Shown piece after piece: positions 1-7,394 of a DNA stretch of 64,000 bases. The notes below the pieces were generated by a model, which ran no database searches, was not told where the DNA came from, and saw only the letters and a list, made by a program, of their open reading frames with translations. Position 1 is the stretch's first letter; each line of letters starts with the position of its first letter. The position numbers were made by a program, and so were the translations under genes. This stretch comes from a virus. The stretch lies in the IMG/VR virus record IMGVR_UViG_3300030110_004345, positions 38,474 to 102,473 of that record. One strand, written 5' to 3'.

Positions 1-133
1 GGGCATCATTGCCATTTTGATAGGCGAAGTCCATGTGTTCGCCGGGGTAGCCGAGTCCATCAAATGGGCTACCTGTTCCGCTGTGAGCGTGTAAACCTAC
101 AAAGGGGATAGAGCTTTGTGTTCTTTCAATCAT
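1..133 (-). CDS. DNA polymerase III alpha-like protein, N-terminal PHP domain (partial)
   Basis: Only the first 44 codons are inside the window; the gene runs off the left edge. The peptide has FVGLHAHSGTGSPFDGLGYP at about residues 11-30, then EHMDFAYQNGNDA. This matches the opening of the PHP domain of bacterial DnaE/PolC-type replicases, where the H-x-H pair sits in the metal site. The ATG overlaps the stop of the upstream methyltransferase gene (ATGA), so the two are translationally coupled. A bacterial-type family C polymerase in a T4-like phage is unexpected, and a family A polymerase is encoded at 14.5 kb. It could instead be a stand-alone PHP phosphoesterase; the visible part cannot decide. 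Confidence 0.6.
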   Translation of the reverse strand, partial: MIERTQSSIPFVGLHAHSGTGSPFDGLGYPGEHMDFAYQNGNDA

Positions 134-1185
134 TTATTCTCCATGTTGTTTTTCATTTGCGTATAGGCTTGGACTAACTCTGTCTTAGAGATGCTAGGAG
201 TTCCAGCAGTATCCCATTTTATACTTTTTTTGTCAACATCTTTTTTCAGATCCCACCACTGTTTCCACATTGCATTGAATATAGTTATCACTTTTTCATT
301 ATTAGCTTTGATAAATAAATTGCCCTCAAGACTGCAAGACTCATAATCTAGATTGATTTTACCGGCTTGCGCTCCCGCTCTTCTAAAAACAAAATCTGGT
401 TTTGTCTTCCAGGTTATTTGTCTTTTGACTTGTTTCGTTTTGTAAGAATTAAATAAAAAAGATGGCAATTGTTTTTGTAATTGTTTAAAGCTTTCCCACG
501 CTTGACTTTCACACTCGAAAGAGTGTTCTTCTTCTTCAAACTTTAAAGTTACATTTGCCTTGCCATCAGGCTTAAAAAACAACTTCTCTCCACCAGTTTT
601 AATAGAAATTAGCAATAAAGAGTCTGCATCGTAGTCCTCTGATGTTAGAAACACAAAATCTTCATGTTCTAGAGGTAGTACTACTTTTTCTCTTTTTGTG
701 CCTTTCTTTTTCCAAACCTGAAACACACATGGGACACTATATTCTATTTCTCCCATGGCATCTAAGCGAAAAGAGTTTGGATCTAATATTGTTTCTTCAA
801 TGAGATGGAAATTTAAATTTAATTGATTTTGTGTTGCATTTTTTCTAAATGTTCTTGGGACAATAAAGGCTATAGTATCCGCAAATTTAGCAGAGTGGTT
901 AAAAAACTTTTTTGCTAAACTGCTGTTTTTGCCAAAAGGTGGATTGCCAATAACTAAATATTTTTTATTGCTCATTGGCTCATAATCAAAAAAATCTTTT
1001 TTTTCAATATCTGCCAATTTAGGGTCCAGATCTAATCCGACGCGTTTGTCTAAGGGCAGTAGATTAAAAAACGATCCGTCTCCTGCAGATGGCTCCAGTA
1101 TGATATCATATGGATTTAAATCGAAACTAGCAACACATTTAGCCGCTACGCTTTGCTTTGTATAATATTGATCTAGATCAACCAA
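130..1185 (-). CDS. Adenine-specific DNA methyltransferase (N6-mA type)
   Basis: A class I SAM-dependent DNA methyltransferase predicted to methylate adenine N6. A QYYTK motif near the N terminus and LEPSAGDGSF (motif I) form the SAM pocket, and NPPFGK (motif IV, the [DNS]PP[FYW] signature) is the catalytic loop. The C-terminal half has no family match I recognise and could be the target-recognition part. I chose a TTG start at 1185 because AGAGAGG lies six bases upstream and homologues begin just before QYYT; an ATG at 1233 in the same frame would add 16 residues. It overlaps the preceding candidate endonuclease gene, suggesting a restriction-modification pair. It could also be an orphan methyltransferase protecting phage DNA. 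Confidence 0.8.
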   Translation of the reverse strand: MVDLDQYYTKQSVAAKCVASFDLNPYDIILEPSAGDGSFFNLLPLDKRVGLDLDPKLADIEKKDFFDYEPMSNKKYLVIGNPPFGKNSSLAKKFFNHSAKFADTIAFIVPRTFRKNATQNQLNLNFHLIEETILDPNSFRLDAMGEIEYSVPCVFQVWKKKGTKREKVVLPLEHEDFVFLTSEDYDADSLLLISIKTGGEKLFFKPDGKANVTLKFEEEEHSFECESQAWESFKQLQKQLPSFLFNSYKTKQVKRQITWKTKPDFVFRRAGAQAGKINLDYESCSLEGNLFIKANNEKVITIFNAMWKQWWDLKKDVDKKSIKWDTAGTPSISKTELVQAYTQMKNNMENK

Positions 1186-1627
1186 AAAGAACCTCTCTCT
1201 GACCCTTCGGTATTTCACATTTAGGATACTCATTGATCAAGTCGGCGCCATCAACAAATTTTACTCGCACTCTTGGAAACTCAACGATATCACAACAGAT
1301 ATAACACAACTTACGAGCCTTATTATGAGCTATTTCGGCATTGAATGTTCGACCTTGACCTAGTTGGTTTGATGGCTTAAACTTTAGTCCGTTTTTTGTA
1401 AAATTCTTGGCATCATACTTATTGCCAGAAGTATCAACGTGATCGTGGTCTTTGTTTCCTTCAATTCTTGTTAATTCTGGAAACCAGTGTTGCAGTTGCT
1501 CTTCAAGAAAAAAAGATGCAAGCCTCCCGTCTTTTAAAAGATCATACATGCGACTTTCTGAAATGCTTCCAAAGGATGTGCGACCTTTAAGTGAAAACTC
1601 ATATGTTTTATTTTTTTCTAGCTTCAT
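1178..1627 (-). CDS. Candidate PD-(D/E)XK endonuclease, possible restriction enzyme
   Basis: A 149-residue protein I do not recognise by family. An acidic helix (FLEEQLQHWFPEL, near residue 40) is followed by HDHVDTSGNKYDAK near residues 61-74. That is D-x7-D-x-K, the spacing of the PD-(D/E)XK nuclease core. A conserved-looking RTFNAEIAHNKAR segment and a beta-rich C terminus follow. The strongest support is context: it overlaps the N6-adenine methyltransferase gene by a few bases in the same transcript, as restriction genes often do. The start has a good Shine-Dalgarno (AGGAGAGG). The function is inferred; it could be a different nuclease or a methyltransferase accessory protein. Confidence 0.45.
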   Translation of the reverse strand: MKLEKNKTYEFSLKGRTSFGSISESRMYDLLKDGRLASFFLEEQLQHWFPELTRIEGNKDHDHVDTSGNKYDAKNFTKNGLKFKPSNQLGQGRTFNAEIAHNKARKLCYICCDIVEFPRVRVKFVDGADLINEYPKCEIPKGQREVLFG

Positions 1628-1741
1628 TTAACCTCTCCTAAACAATCTTTGTAACTGGTACATACTACTAAATCCTATTAAAAGTGTCAAGAACAAAACG
1701 TAGAATAATGCTTCGTTAATTATCTTCAGTGTCTTCTTCAA
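1628..1741 (-). CDS. Putative 37-residue single-pass membrane peptide
   Basis: A short reading frame starting with TTG behind a strong GGGAGGG site. It overlaps the end of the nucleotidyltransferase-like gene and stops immediately before the ATG of the candidate endonuclease (TAAATG). The product has a basic N terminus (MKKTLK), one hydrophobic segment (about residues 11-25, ALFYVLFLTLLIGFS) and a basic C terminus (QRLFRRG), the look of a small inner-membrane protein. A sigma70-like promoter lies inside the frame, which weakens the case. No family is recognised. Confidence 0.35.
   Translation of the reverse strand: MKKTLKIINEALFYVLFLTLLIGFSSMYQLQRLFRRG
1662..1690 (-). promoter_or_regulatory. 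Sigma70-like promoter upstream of the endonuclease/methyltransferase genes
   Basis: On the minus strand TTGACA (1690-1685) is separated by exactly 17 bases from TAGTAT (1667-1662). It lies 35 bases ahead of the start at 1627 and could drive the endonuclease, the methyltransferase and the polymerase III-like gene independently of the genes upstream. Confidence 0.6.
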
Positions 1742-2621
1742 TGTCCCTCCCTAGTGGATTCCATTCGTTATATGACATTAGAAAGTCTTTCGGTCTGGGT
1801 AGGCTGTGTTCTCCACCTAGCCAAGCTTTTAGACCCTCCCAGGAAGACACATCATAATACCAAGGCAGGCTACACGTTCCTGCGCCTTCTGTATTTACTT
1901 TGCTGAAAACAAAGTCGTGAGTAAAATATCGACCGGTCCAACTTTCAGATGCTTTTAGTTTGTTTAGTTGATCGTCGTAACCTTTTGTTTCGCTTTTCCT
2001 GAAATGTCTTCGGCATTCTAAAAAGTCTTCCGATAGGAAAGTAAAGGGTAGGAAACTGCCATCTTTAAAATTTTGATTATCACATTCCGCATAAAAGTTA
2101 GTGCTCGTGTTTCTTATCGCTGGTCTATGGTCTTTTAACCACCACGGAGAAAACATACCGTAAGGAAACGAAACAAAGTATTTATCTGGATGTGCGAAAC
2201 GGCTTATTTTTCTACTTACGTGCCAAGCATATTGAGCGCCTGTGATAATGCTCCAAGCAAGGCAGTCTCTACGACCTGTATCTTTTGGATGCATTGGTGT
2301 GTAGTAGATGGGAACCTCATAGACTTTTGGTCGTTTACCGAACGTATGTCCTTTATCATAGCGAACAGGATCTATAACCCAGTCTCCTAAACGATACCGT
2401 ATAAGAGGTTGCATATCCTTGGGGCAAACCAACCAGACGGTGTTACAACCTGCGACCACACAGTCAAAGACTGCTTTCTCAACTGCGAGATAGTTGTGTC
2501 CAATGGGCATTAAACTATCATGCCAGGGGAAGTTGAAGTCTAGCGGCTGTCCTGCTACTGGAACTATGCCTGCTAGATTTACGTGTGTTTTATTTTTTAT
2601 TGTTAGTGCGGGTTCATACAT
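1716..2621 (-). CDS. Nucleotidyltransferase-like protein (GT-A fold), tentative
   Basis: A 301-residue protein. Its N terminus (LAGIVPVAG near residue 16, MPIGHNYLAVEKAV, then VVAGCNTVWLVCPKD) follows the layout of NTP_transferase sugar-nucleotide enzymes: a glycine-rich nucleotide loop, a helix, and an alternating strand ending in acidic residues. The classical GxGTRxxP-K signature is not intact, so catalysis is uncertain. The middle carries RRDCLAWSIITGAQYA and FVSFPYGMF, and the C terminus is acidic. It overlaps the next upstream gene by eight bases, so the two form a cassette. Possible roles are modifying a surface sugar or making an activated precursor; neither is shown by the sequence. 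Confidence 0.45.
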   Translation of the reverse strand: MYEPALTIKNKTHVNLAGIVPVAGQPLDFNFPWHDSLMPIGHNYLAVEKAVFDCVVAGCNTVWLVCPKDMQPLIRYRLGDWVIDPVRYDKGHTFGKRPKVYEVPIYYTPMHPKDTGRRDCLAWSIITGAQYAWHVSRKISRFAHPDKYFVSFPYGMFSPWWLKDHRPAIRNTSTNFYAECDNQNFKDGSFLPFTFLSEDFLECRRHFRKSETKGYDDQLNKLKASESWTGRYFTHDFVFSKVNTEGAGTCSLPWYYDVSSWEGLKAWLGGEHSLPRPKDFLMSYNEWNPLGRDIEEDTEDN

Positions 2622-3297
2622 AAATAAACTTTATTTTTTCTGCTTCCTCATAAATGTTCATTTTAGGTTTGACTATTCGTTCTTGGACTTCTAAAACAAT
2701 CTCGTCTCTTTTCATGAAGTTTCCCGTGAAACCTACATCTTTTAGTATTGTCTCTGTCTTGAACTTAGCCATTGTATCAGAAAAATCAAAGTTGTTCAAC
2801 TGCTTTTTAGTTAAGTTTGAAACAACTGCTATCTTTGCTGGACTGTTTATGTAATCTTTGTGAATGTGTATTTCGTTTACTAAGTCGTCGCCTGTTTTAA
2901 GAGTGAAAGCGGTATCCTTGAAAACAAAAGAAACCGCCATCATTGTATCTATTACAGTAAATTGATCGACCTCTTCTTTTTGATCGGGCAAACCTATAAC
3001 ATTTTGGTCATCAAAAAGAGTTACTTTATTGTAAGTTGTTCTATTTATTATATTATTTTTACAGGCGACAGTGATTTCATCATCGTCGACTCGGACTGCT
3101 TTTACATAATCACCACCGATTATTTTGCCGTCCATCATTAGTTTGTAGTAAAGTAGCCCCCAGGCAAGTTTTTTGTCTGAGGGCTCGTAGGAGGGAGGAA
3201 AGGAAGGCTTATTTATTATCAATCTAGTCCCGTGTTGATAAGCCCATTGAAGAGCATTTAAGCTTCCACCAATTGTTATATTAACATCCTGGATCAT
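2614..3297 (-). CDS. Hypothetical protein paired with the nucleotidyltransferase-like gene
   Basis: 227 residues, no family recognised. The N terminus, MIQDVNITIGGSLNALQWAY, reads as a beta strand, a glycine turn (GGS) and a helix, reminiscent of a dinucleotide-binding beta-alpha-beta unit but without the full GxGxxG signature. The remainder is mixed alpha/beta with a basic C-terminal tail. Its start overlaps the transglycosylase gene by 17 bases and its end overlaps the nucleotidyltransferase-like gene, so the three are co-translated. No signal peptide or membrane segment is visible. Confidence 0.7.
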   Translation of the reverse strand: MIQDVNITIGGSLNALQWAYQHGTRLIINKPSFPPSYEPSDKKLAWGLLYYKLMMDGKIIGGDYVKAVRVDDDEITVACKNNIINRTTYNKVTLFDDQNVIGLPDQKEEVDQFTVIDTMMAVSFVFKDTAFTLKTGDDLVNEIHIHKDYINSPAKIAVVSNLTKKQLNNFDFSDTMAKFKTETILKDVGFTGNFMKRDEIVLEVQERIVKPKMNIYEEAEKIKFIYV

Positions 3298-3859
3298 AAT
3301 TTTTAATGTTTCTTTTCCATTTTCTGAGTTTTTTCCAATGTTTTGTCCGTTGGAAGCAGCGATAACGATTTTCTTTCGTTAAGCGACCTCTAACTGCCTG
3401 AGCCCAAGCCCCTAGCCATTTTTGTTTATTTGTGAGTTTGTAACCTCTGCAGCGATTTTTATCACGAGTGTTCGCAACGTGAATCATCCAAACGTGTGCT
3501 GATTGTATTGGATCAAGTCGATTGAGTCCATATTCCTTTTCTGCCCAATGCCAGAACTGAAGTATACCCTTGGCTCTTGGGTGTTTTTTTGTTTTGAAAG
3601 TTATCTTCCAATCGCCCTTTGCTCGGGCGTCATAGCCGCTCTCAACGCACGCGGCTGCTAGCAACATTCCTCGTAGATCTTCTGGGATATTATATGATTG
3701 AAAATAAAAATCCTCTATTTCAACCAGCTTCTCTATTATTCCTGTATCTAAGATTTTTGCCTTTGCGTTTTTACAGTTATATGCTTCACTCATTAAATCA
3801 CTGTAATCATATGATAAATTTGTCACACTAATGACATTTAAAATTAATAATCCTATCAA
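3281..3859 (-). CDS. Lytic transglycosylase / lysozyme-like endolysin (SLT fold)
   Basis: A 192-residue protein with a hydrophobic N terminus (MIGLLILNVISVTN), probably a signal or signal-arrest segment that would direct it to the periplasm. The SLT lysozyme core is visible: LLAAACVESGYDARAKGD near residues 66-83 contains the catalytic glutamate in the E-S-G-Y context, AKGILQFWHWAEKEYGL carries the G-[IL]-[LM]-Q-F motif, and a helix around DPIQSAHVW follows. The C terminus is very basic. The start is TTG (with AAGGAG eight bases upstream), overlapping the thyX stop as TTGA. It may be the lysis enzyme working with the holin and spanin-like genes near 48 kb, or a virion-associated muralytic enzyme; no other endolysin is visible in the window. 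Confidence 0.72.
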   Translation of the reverse strand: MIGLLILNVISVTNLSYDYSDLMSEAYNCKNAKAKILDTGIIEKLVEIEDFYFQSYNIPEDLRGMLLAAACVESGYDARAKGDWKITFKTKKHPRAKGILQFWHWAEKEYGLNRLDPIQSAHVWMIHVANTRDKNRCRGYKLTNKQKWLGAWAQAVRGRLTKENRYRCFQRTKHWKKLRKWKRNIKNYDPGC

Positions 3860-4584
3860 ACCTTATTCTCCTTCCACGCCTCTACAGTTATTGGATACAA
3901 CTCTTGTGAAATATCCAGCATTGCTTTGGCAAGTTGTTGGATTTCCCACTGGGCACCCTCATGTGTGCGTAAATCAATAAACTTAAATAGATTGTTTAAG
4001 TTGGTAGTTGCATAATATTCTGTATAAAGATTTTGTGGAAGCACTCCTCTTGCTTGTTCGCGGCATACTCCTAGCTTTATTAACTTGTTAAAAAGATCCA
4101 AACTTCTCATATGGTGAGCCTGTATAGCTTCACTGGCTTTGTAAGAAGGGATAGGCACCACAGCATTACCAATAAAGATGTCATCAAACTTAGAAATATT
4201 TGGATTTATTAGTTCTTCTATGTTTGATGCTTGTCGGTTTGACTTATGTTGTGTTCTAAGTGCTTCTGGCTCATAGAACTGTAAATTAAAGTCTGTGTAT
4301 CGGCGGCTGATTTCATTGTAAGACCAAGTGCGGTGCCTGTGGTGCTGTGATCGAATATAAAGCGGCACCTTGATGCGAAATGTAACCGTGCAATGTTCCA
4401 AGGTGGAAGTGTGGCGGTGCTTAATTAAATAATTAATTAATTTTTTATCTTTATTTGATAGCTCCTCCACTTCTTTACCAAAACTGACTCTTGCTGAATT
4501 TACAATAGTCATGTCTGATCCCATATGACAAACATAATCTACTTTGCCTATTCCGTCATCGAACAACTGCACGGTTTTCATCAT
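3856..4584 (-). CDS. thyX: Flavin-dependent thymidylate synthase ThyX
   Basis: ThyX makes dTMP from dUMP using methylene-tetrahydrofolate, FAD and NADPH. The family signature RHRxxSxxxxSxR is intact as RHRTWSYNEISRR at residues 83-95. A preceding H-T-S-x-x-E-H segment (HTSTLEHCTVTF, from residue 58) also matches the flavin-site region, and EQARGVLPQNLYTEYYATTNLNNL near the C terminus is the typical substrate-binding helix region. Length (242) is normal for the family. It sits beside nrdJ and the transglycosylase in one tightly packed run, so the phage carries its own dNTP supply. It differs from T4, which uses the unrelated ThyA-type gp td. Confidence 0.95.
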   Translation of the reverse strand: MMKTVQLFDDGIGKVDYVCHMGSDMTIVNSARVSFGKEVEELSNKDKKLINYLIKHRHTSTLEHCTVTFRIKVPLYIRSQHHRHRTWSYNEISRRYTDFNLQFYEPEALRTQHKSNRQASNIEELINPNISKFDDIFIGNAVVPIPSYKASEAIQAHHMRSLDLFNKLIKLGVCREQARGVLPQNLYTEYYATTNLNNLFKFIDLRTHEGAQWEIQQLAKAMLDISQELYPITVEAWKENKV

Positions 4585-4587
4585 ACG

Positions 4588-4872
4588 CTAAACTCCCAAT
4601 ACTCCATAAACGTGGTTTTCTTGAACCAAGAGAAAATCACCTTGGTCTAGACTTGCTGTCTCAACCATCGTATCGTTAACAACAGCTAGATTTCCAACGT
4701 CATCAAGACTAACTTTGGTACAATCAGTTGCAACTTGGCTAATCTTGTATACGCCAAATGGATTCGTCTTTACATTGTAATCATCTGGGAGAAGAATAGT
4801 TGGAGCATCCTCTTCTGCCTGTTGTGGCGCCTCTTCTAACAATAAAAAGCGATTTCGTGGATCTAAACTCAT
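4588..4872 (-). CDS. Possible GroES-like co-chaperonin (gp31-like)
   Basis: 94 residues, all-beta in appearance. The N terminus has P-x-N-R-F-L-L-L-E followed by an acidic loop and ILLPDDY, resembling the start of GroES (a P-x-x-D-R-V-L-V strand and an IVLP mobile-loop end). The rest alternates short strands (VYKISQVA, GNLAVVND, GDFLLVQENHVYGVL), ending as in the GroES barrel. T4 gp31 is the precedent for a phage GroES substitute needed to fold the capsid protein. The resemblance is by eye only and the mobile loop is not clear, so this is tentative. The start overlaps the stop of the upstream gene. Confidence 0.4.
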   Translation of the reverse strand: MSLDPRNRFLLLEEAPQQAEEDAPTILLPDDYNVKTNPFGVYKISQVATDCTKVSLDDVGNLAVVNDTMVETASLDQGDFLLVQENHVYGVLGV

Positions 4873-5168
4873 ACTTCCTCCTTGATTCCGAATTTCTTTT
4901 CAATAATATCGAACATTTCATTTACAGCATCAAGATCGGCTGATTTTTGATACATTCGAAGGGCTTTAACGGCGGACCAAATGTCTTCCTTTGTAAGCCA
5001 ACCGTTCTCGATAAACTCTGTTCTCAACTCTTTCTTTTGCTCTTTATAAGGCTCTATTGCCTCCTCAAGAGCAATCATTGATTTAAGATAGTTAACAATA
5101 TATTCTTCTTTAGACTTTTCATTTTCTGTATTTTCATCTTGTACGACTTGTAGAATAGCTTGATTCAT
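4869..5168 (-). CDS. Hypothetical small acidic helical protein
   Basis: 99 residues, predicted mostly alpha-helical and charged. A central stretch (EEAIEPYKEQKKELRTEF near residues 35-52), then a turn with NGWLTKEDIWSAVKALRMYQ, gives an arrangement loosely like GapR/DUF2312 nucleoid proteins (coiled helix, then a short helix pair). The match is too weak to name. It has a good Shine-Dalgarno (AAGGAG) and is coupled to the GroES-like gene by a GTATGA overlap. It lies downstream of the lipoprotein gene in the same run. Confidence 0.7.
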   Translation of the reverse strand: MNQAILQVVQDENTENEKSKEEYIVNYLKSMIALEEAIEPYKEQKKELRTEFIENGWLTKEDIWSAVKALRMYQKSADLDAVNEMFDIIEKKFGIKEEV

Positions 5169-5177
5169 TTTTTCTCC

Positions 5178-5477
5178 TTAGTAACAACCGTAGTCATAAG
5201 TTTCCCACCGGCAAGTGTCCCAGTAGTAACAATATTCAATATAGCACTCGTAATCAATAACTGTTGGGTCATAAACTACATAACAATCGCAGTCACCAAG
5301 TTCATCATACGATGTGCAATACTCATAATTTCTTGGACCAGTGTAGTAAAAGTTATATTCGCAGGCAGCAACTGGTGGTGCTGACTGGCTGGTAAAGTTT
5401 ACTCTTGAAAAGGGATGAGGTCGCATCTCGCACCCAAGAGTAAGTGCGAGGACCAAACCAATGATTGATTTCTTCAT
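5178..5477 (-). CDS. Tyrosine/cysteine-rich lipoprotein
   Basis: 99 residues. MKKSIIGLVLALTLGC is a textbook lipoprotein signal with an LTLGC lipobox (Cys16 would be lipidated), so the mature part faces the periplasm or outer membrane. The mature chain is extraordinarily rich in Tyr and Cys: from about residue 39 on there are roughly ten cysteines, many next to tyrosine (YECYIEYCYYWDTC), suggesting a compact disulfide-bonded domain. No family is recognised. A sigma70-like promoter ends only six bases upstream of the ATG and there is no Shine-Dalgarno, so the mRNA may be leaderless. Superinfection exclusion or envelope modification is a possible role, but this is inference. Confidence 0.75.
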   Translation of the reverse strand: MKKSIIGLVLALTLGCEMRPHPFSRVNFTSQSAPPVAACEYNFYYTGPRNYEYCTSYDELGDCDCYVVYDPTVIDYECYIEYCYYWDTCRWETYDYGCY

Positions 5478-5483
5478 GGGTAT

Positions 5484-5512
5484 ATAATAATAAACTTTTA
5501 TTATTTTGTCAA
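5484..5512 (-). promoter_or_regulatory. Sigma70-like promoter of the lipoprotein gene, possibly leaderless
   Basis: On the minus strand TTGACA (5512-5507), a 17-base spacer and TATTAT (5489-5484). A start six to seven bases past the -10 falls on or next to the A of the lipoprotein ATG at 5477, which would give an mRNA with little or no 5' leader. It lies in the gap after nrdJ and would also serve the genes down to the transglycosylase. Confidence 0.65.
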
Positions 5513-5521
5513 GGGGTTTTT

Positions 5522-7384
5522 TTATGTAATCTCACAGGCGCCGCCTGCACAAGCCAGTTCGCCTTTGAGATCGGTATTGTCGGATACTTCAACAACTTTG
5601 GACAAATCAATGTCCTCTAGTGTGTCTAGCAGTCTATTGTAGGTTACTTCGTCGCAGTCTTCAAAGGGTGCTTGCTTATAAGTTCCGCCGTCATGAGGAA
5701 GAACTGAAAGACCGTTATAAACGGCTCTGTTATCCCACATCCATTGACCTACAGGCTCCCACTCTTCTTCACGGATGGAAACAGTAGCTGAAACATTGTG
5801 AGTGTTTTGACCTTTTCCGTGTCCGTTCTTTACCCACTGTGTAGATACTTTCTTTACTCTCTCCAACATATCCATAGCGGTTTCGCCTCGTGTGATCGCA
5901 CCTGCGGGTGCTTTCTGCGGAACAGAAATGACTGCGGTGTCATGTGGTCTGAAAAACTCGTCCTCGACCAAATCTGGGTGATAAACAGACAGGTAGTTGT
6001 AGATTGCCTCGTTTTTACCAACCCGTAGTCGACGAATGTAGTATTCATTGTGCCAAGCGTGGATACCAGAAGAAGTGCCAAGAGCTAGGCTTGTTGTTCC
6101 TGCTGGCTTTACACAAGTAGTCCGTGCTGCAGGTTTAATTCCTACGAGATTAGCGATTCTTTTATTTTCTTTCCTAACTTCTTTAGCTGCTTCTTTCATA
6201 TCCAGTTTTAGGACGTTACCAGAGGCAATACCAGTCATAGAAACACCCACAAGAGCGTCTTTTTCGGTAGTTCTACGCCAAACATCACGAAGATAGTGAA
6301 AGTCGGTGTAGGTTGCCTGTAATGTGCCTATGAAAGACGCTGCACGAGAGCGAGCGTTGATTTCTTCTTGTGAGTCAACGTCAGAAGCGTTGATTTCCGT
6401 AAGATTACAGAACTGATAAGGTCTTAGGGCAATCTCACAACACGGATTAGTGCCCCAGTCTTTATCATTTGAGAAATAAAACCCTGGTTCACCTGCTCCT
6501 GAAGCTTTTACACGAAACCAAAGGTCTTTAAAAAACTCTTCTGTGACCAAGTGACGCATAAGAACGATTGAGTTGTTTGCTCTACCACGTTGTGGGTTCT
6601 TTTCCCACCAATGTCCGCTTTTTGCGGAGATCATTTCATCATCACCAGCAGAGAATAGGGATATAAGCGCTGCTCGTCTAATGCCGCCAGCCAAAACTGC
6701 GTCAGCTATATAACAAACCATATCGTGAACTTCAATAGGAGTAAGTTTGTCGCCAACTTCCTTATTTGACAGAACGCCCTCTAGTTTGACTAAACACTCG
6801 CGGAGAGGTTGTGGTCCTGGGGCTCTACCTCCAGAGGTTACGAGACGAGCGCCTTTTGGTCTAATATCGCTGTAGTCAAAGCGAACTTTGGAGCCGCCAA
6901 CAAAATAAGACTTCATTAGAACCTTTACAGCGTCTGCCCAACCTTCTATGGAATCACCGATAAGATGGCGTCTAGTGCGCTTTGTAGATGGGTGAACAAT
7001 CTCGGGAAGCTCCCGTGTGTGATGAAATTGCACACTATAACCAACACCAGTGCCGCCGAGAAGTAAAAACATAACTTCATGAAACGAACGCCAATCATCA
7101 ATAGGAACATAGGCGCAATTAAAGATGCGATTAGGGGCAACTTCAATGGGCTTGCCGCCAAACTGCATAGAACGCATAGAAGGAAGAACTTTTTTATCGT
7201 AAACATATTGATAAGCTGCCTCTATTTCTTCTTTCAACTCTGGAAATTTCTTAAGGTGCATTCCTTTATTTCTGTCTACTAACTCGGACCATACTTCTCT
7301 TCTTTCTTTCTCGGGTAAATACTTTGCATACTTCATGTGGACAGTAATGTCCGACAGGGTTTTGTTAGCAATGTCTTGTGGCAT
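5522..7384 (-). CDS. nrdJ: Adenosylcobalamin-dependent (class II) ribonucleotide reductase
   Basis: 620 residues; reduces ribonucleotides to deoxyribonucleotides using a B12-derived thiyl radical. By the numbering of the Lactobacillus leichmannii enzyme the essential residues are present: Cys90 in RIFNCAYVP (C119), N313-P-C315-C-E317 (N406, C408 thiyl, E410), Cys326 in QFCNL (C419), and the C-terminal redox pair C612-AGGA-C617 (C731/C736 spacing). The GGTGVGYSVQF and PAGTTSLALGTSSGIH loops are typical. It is shorter than the 739-residue L. leichmannii protein. T4 uses class I NrdA/B; class II needs no oxygen but needs host cobalamin. It lies just downstream of the helicase gene and probably shares its promoter. 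Confidence 0.95.
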   Translation of the reverse strand: MPQDIANKTLSDITVHMKYAKYLPEKERREVWSELVDRNKGMHLKKFPELKEEIEAAYQYVYDKKVLPSMRSMQFGGKPIEVAPNRIFNCAYVPIDDWRSFHEVMFLLLGGTGVGYSVQFHHTRELPEIVHPSTKRTRRHLIGDSIEGWADAVKVLMKSYFVGGSKVRFDYSDIRPKGARLVTSGGRAPGPQPLRECLVKLEGVLSNKEVGDKLTPIEVHDMVCYIADAVLAGGIRRAALISLFSAGDDEMISAKSGHWWEKNPQRGRANNSIVLMRHLVTEEFFKDLWFRVKASGAGEPGFYFSNDKDWGTNPCCEIALRPYQFCNLTEINASDVDSQEEINARSRAASFIGTLQATYTDFHYLRDVWRRTTEKDALVGVSMTGIASGNVLKLDMKEAAKEVRKENKRIANLVGIKPAARTTCVKPAGTTSLALGTSSGIHAWHNEYYIRRLRVGKNEAIYNYLSVYHPDLVEDEFFRPHDTAVISVPQKAPAGAITRGETAMDMLERVKKVSTQWVKNGHGKGQNTHNVSATVSIREEEWEPVGQWMWDNRAVYNGLSVLPHDGGTYKQAPFEDCDEVTYNRLLDTLEDIDLSKVVEVSDNTDLKGELACAGGACEIT

Positions 7385-7394
7385 ATGTCTCTCC

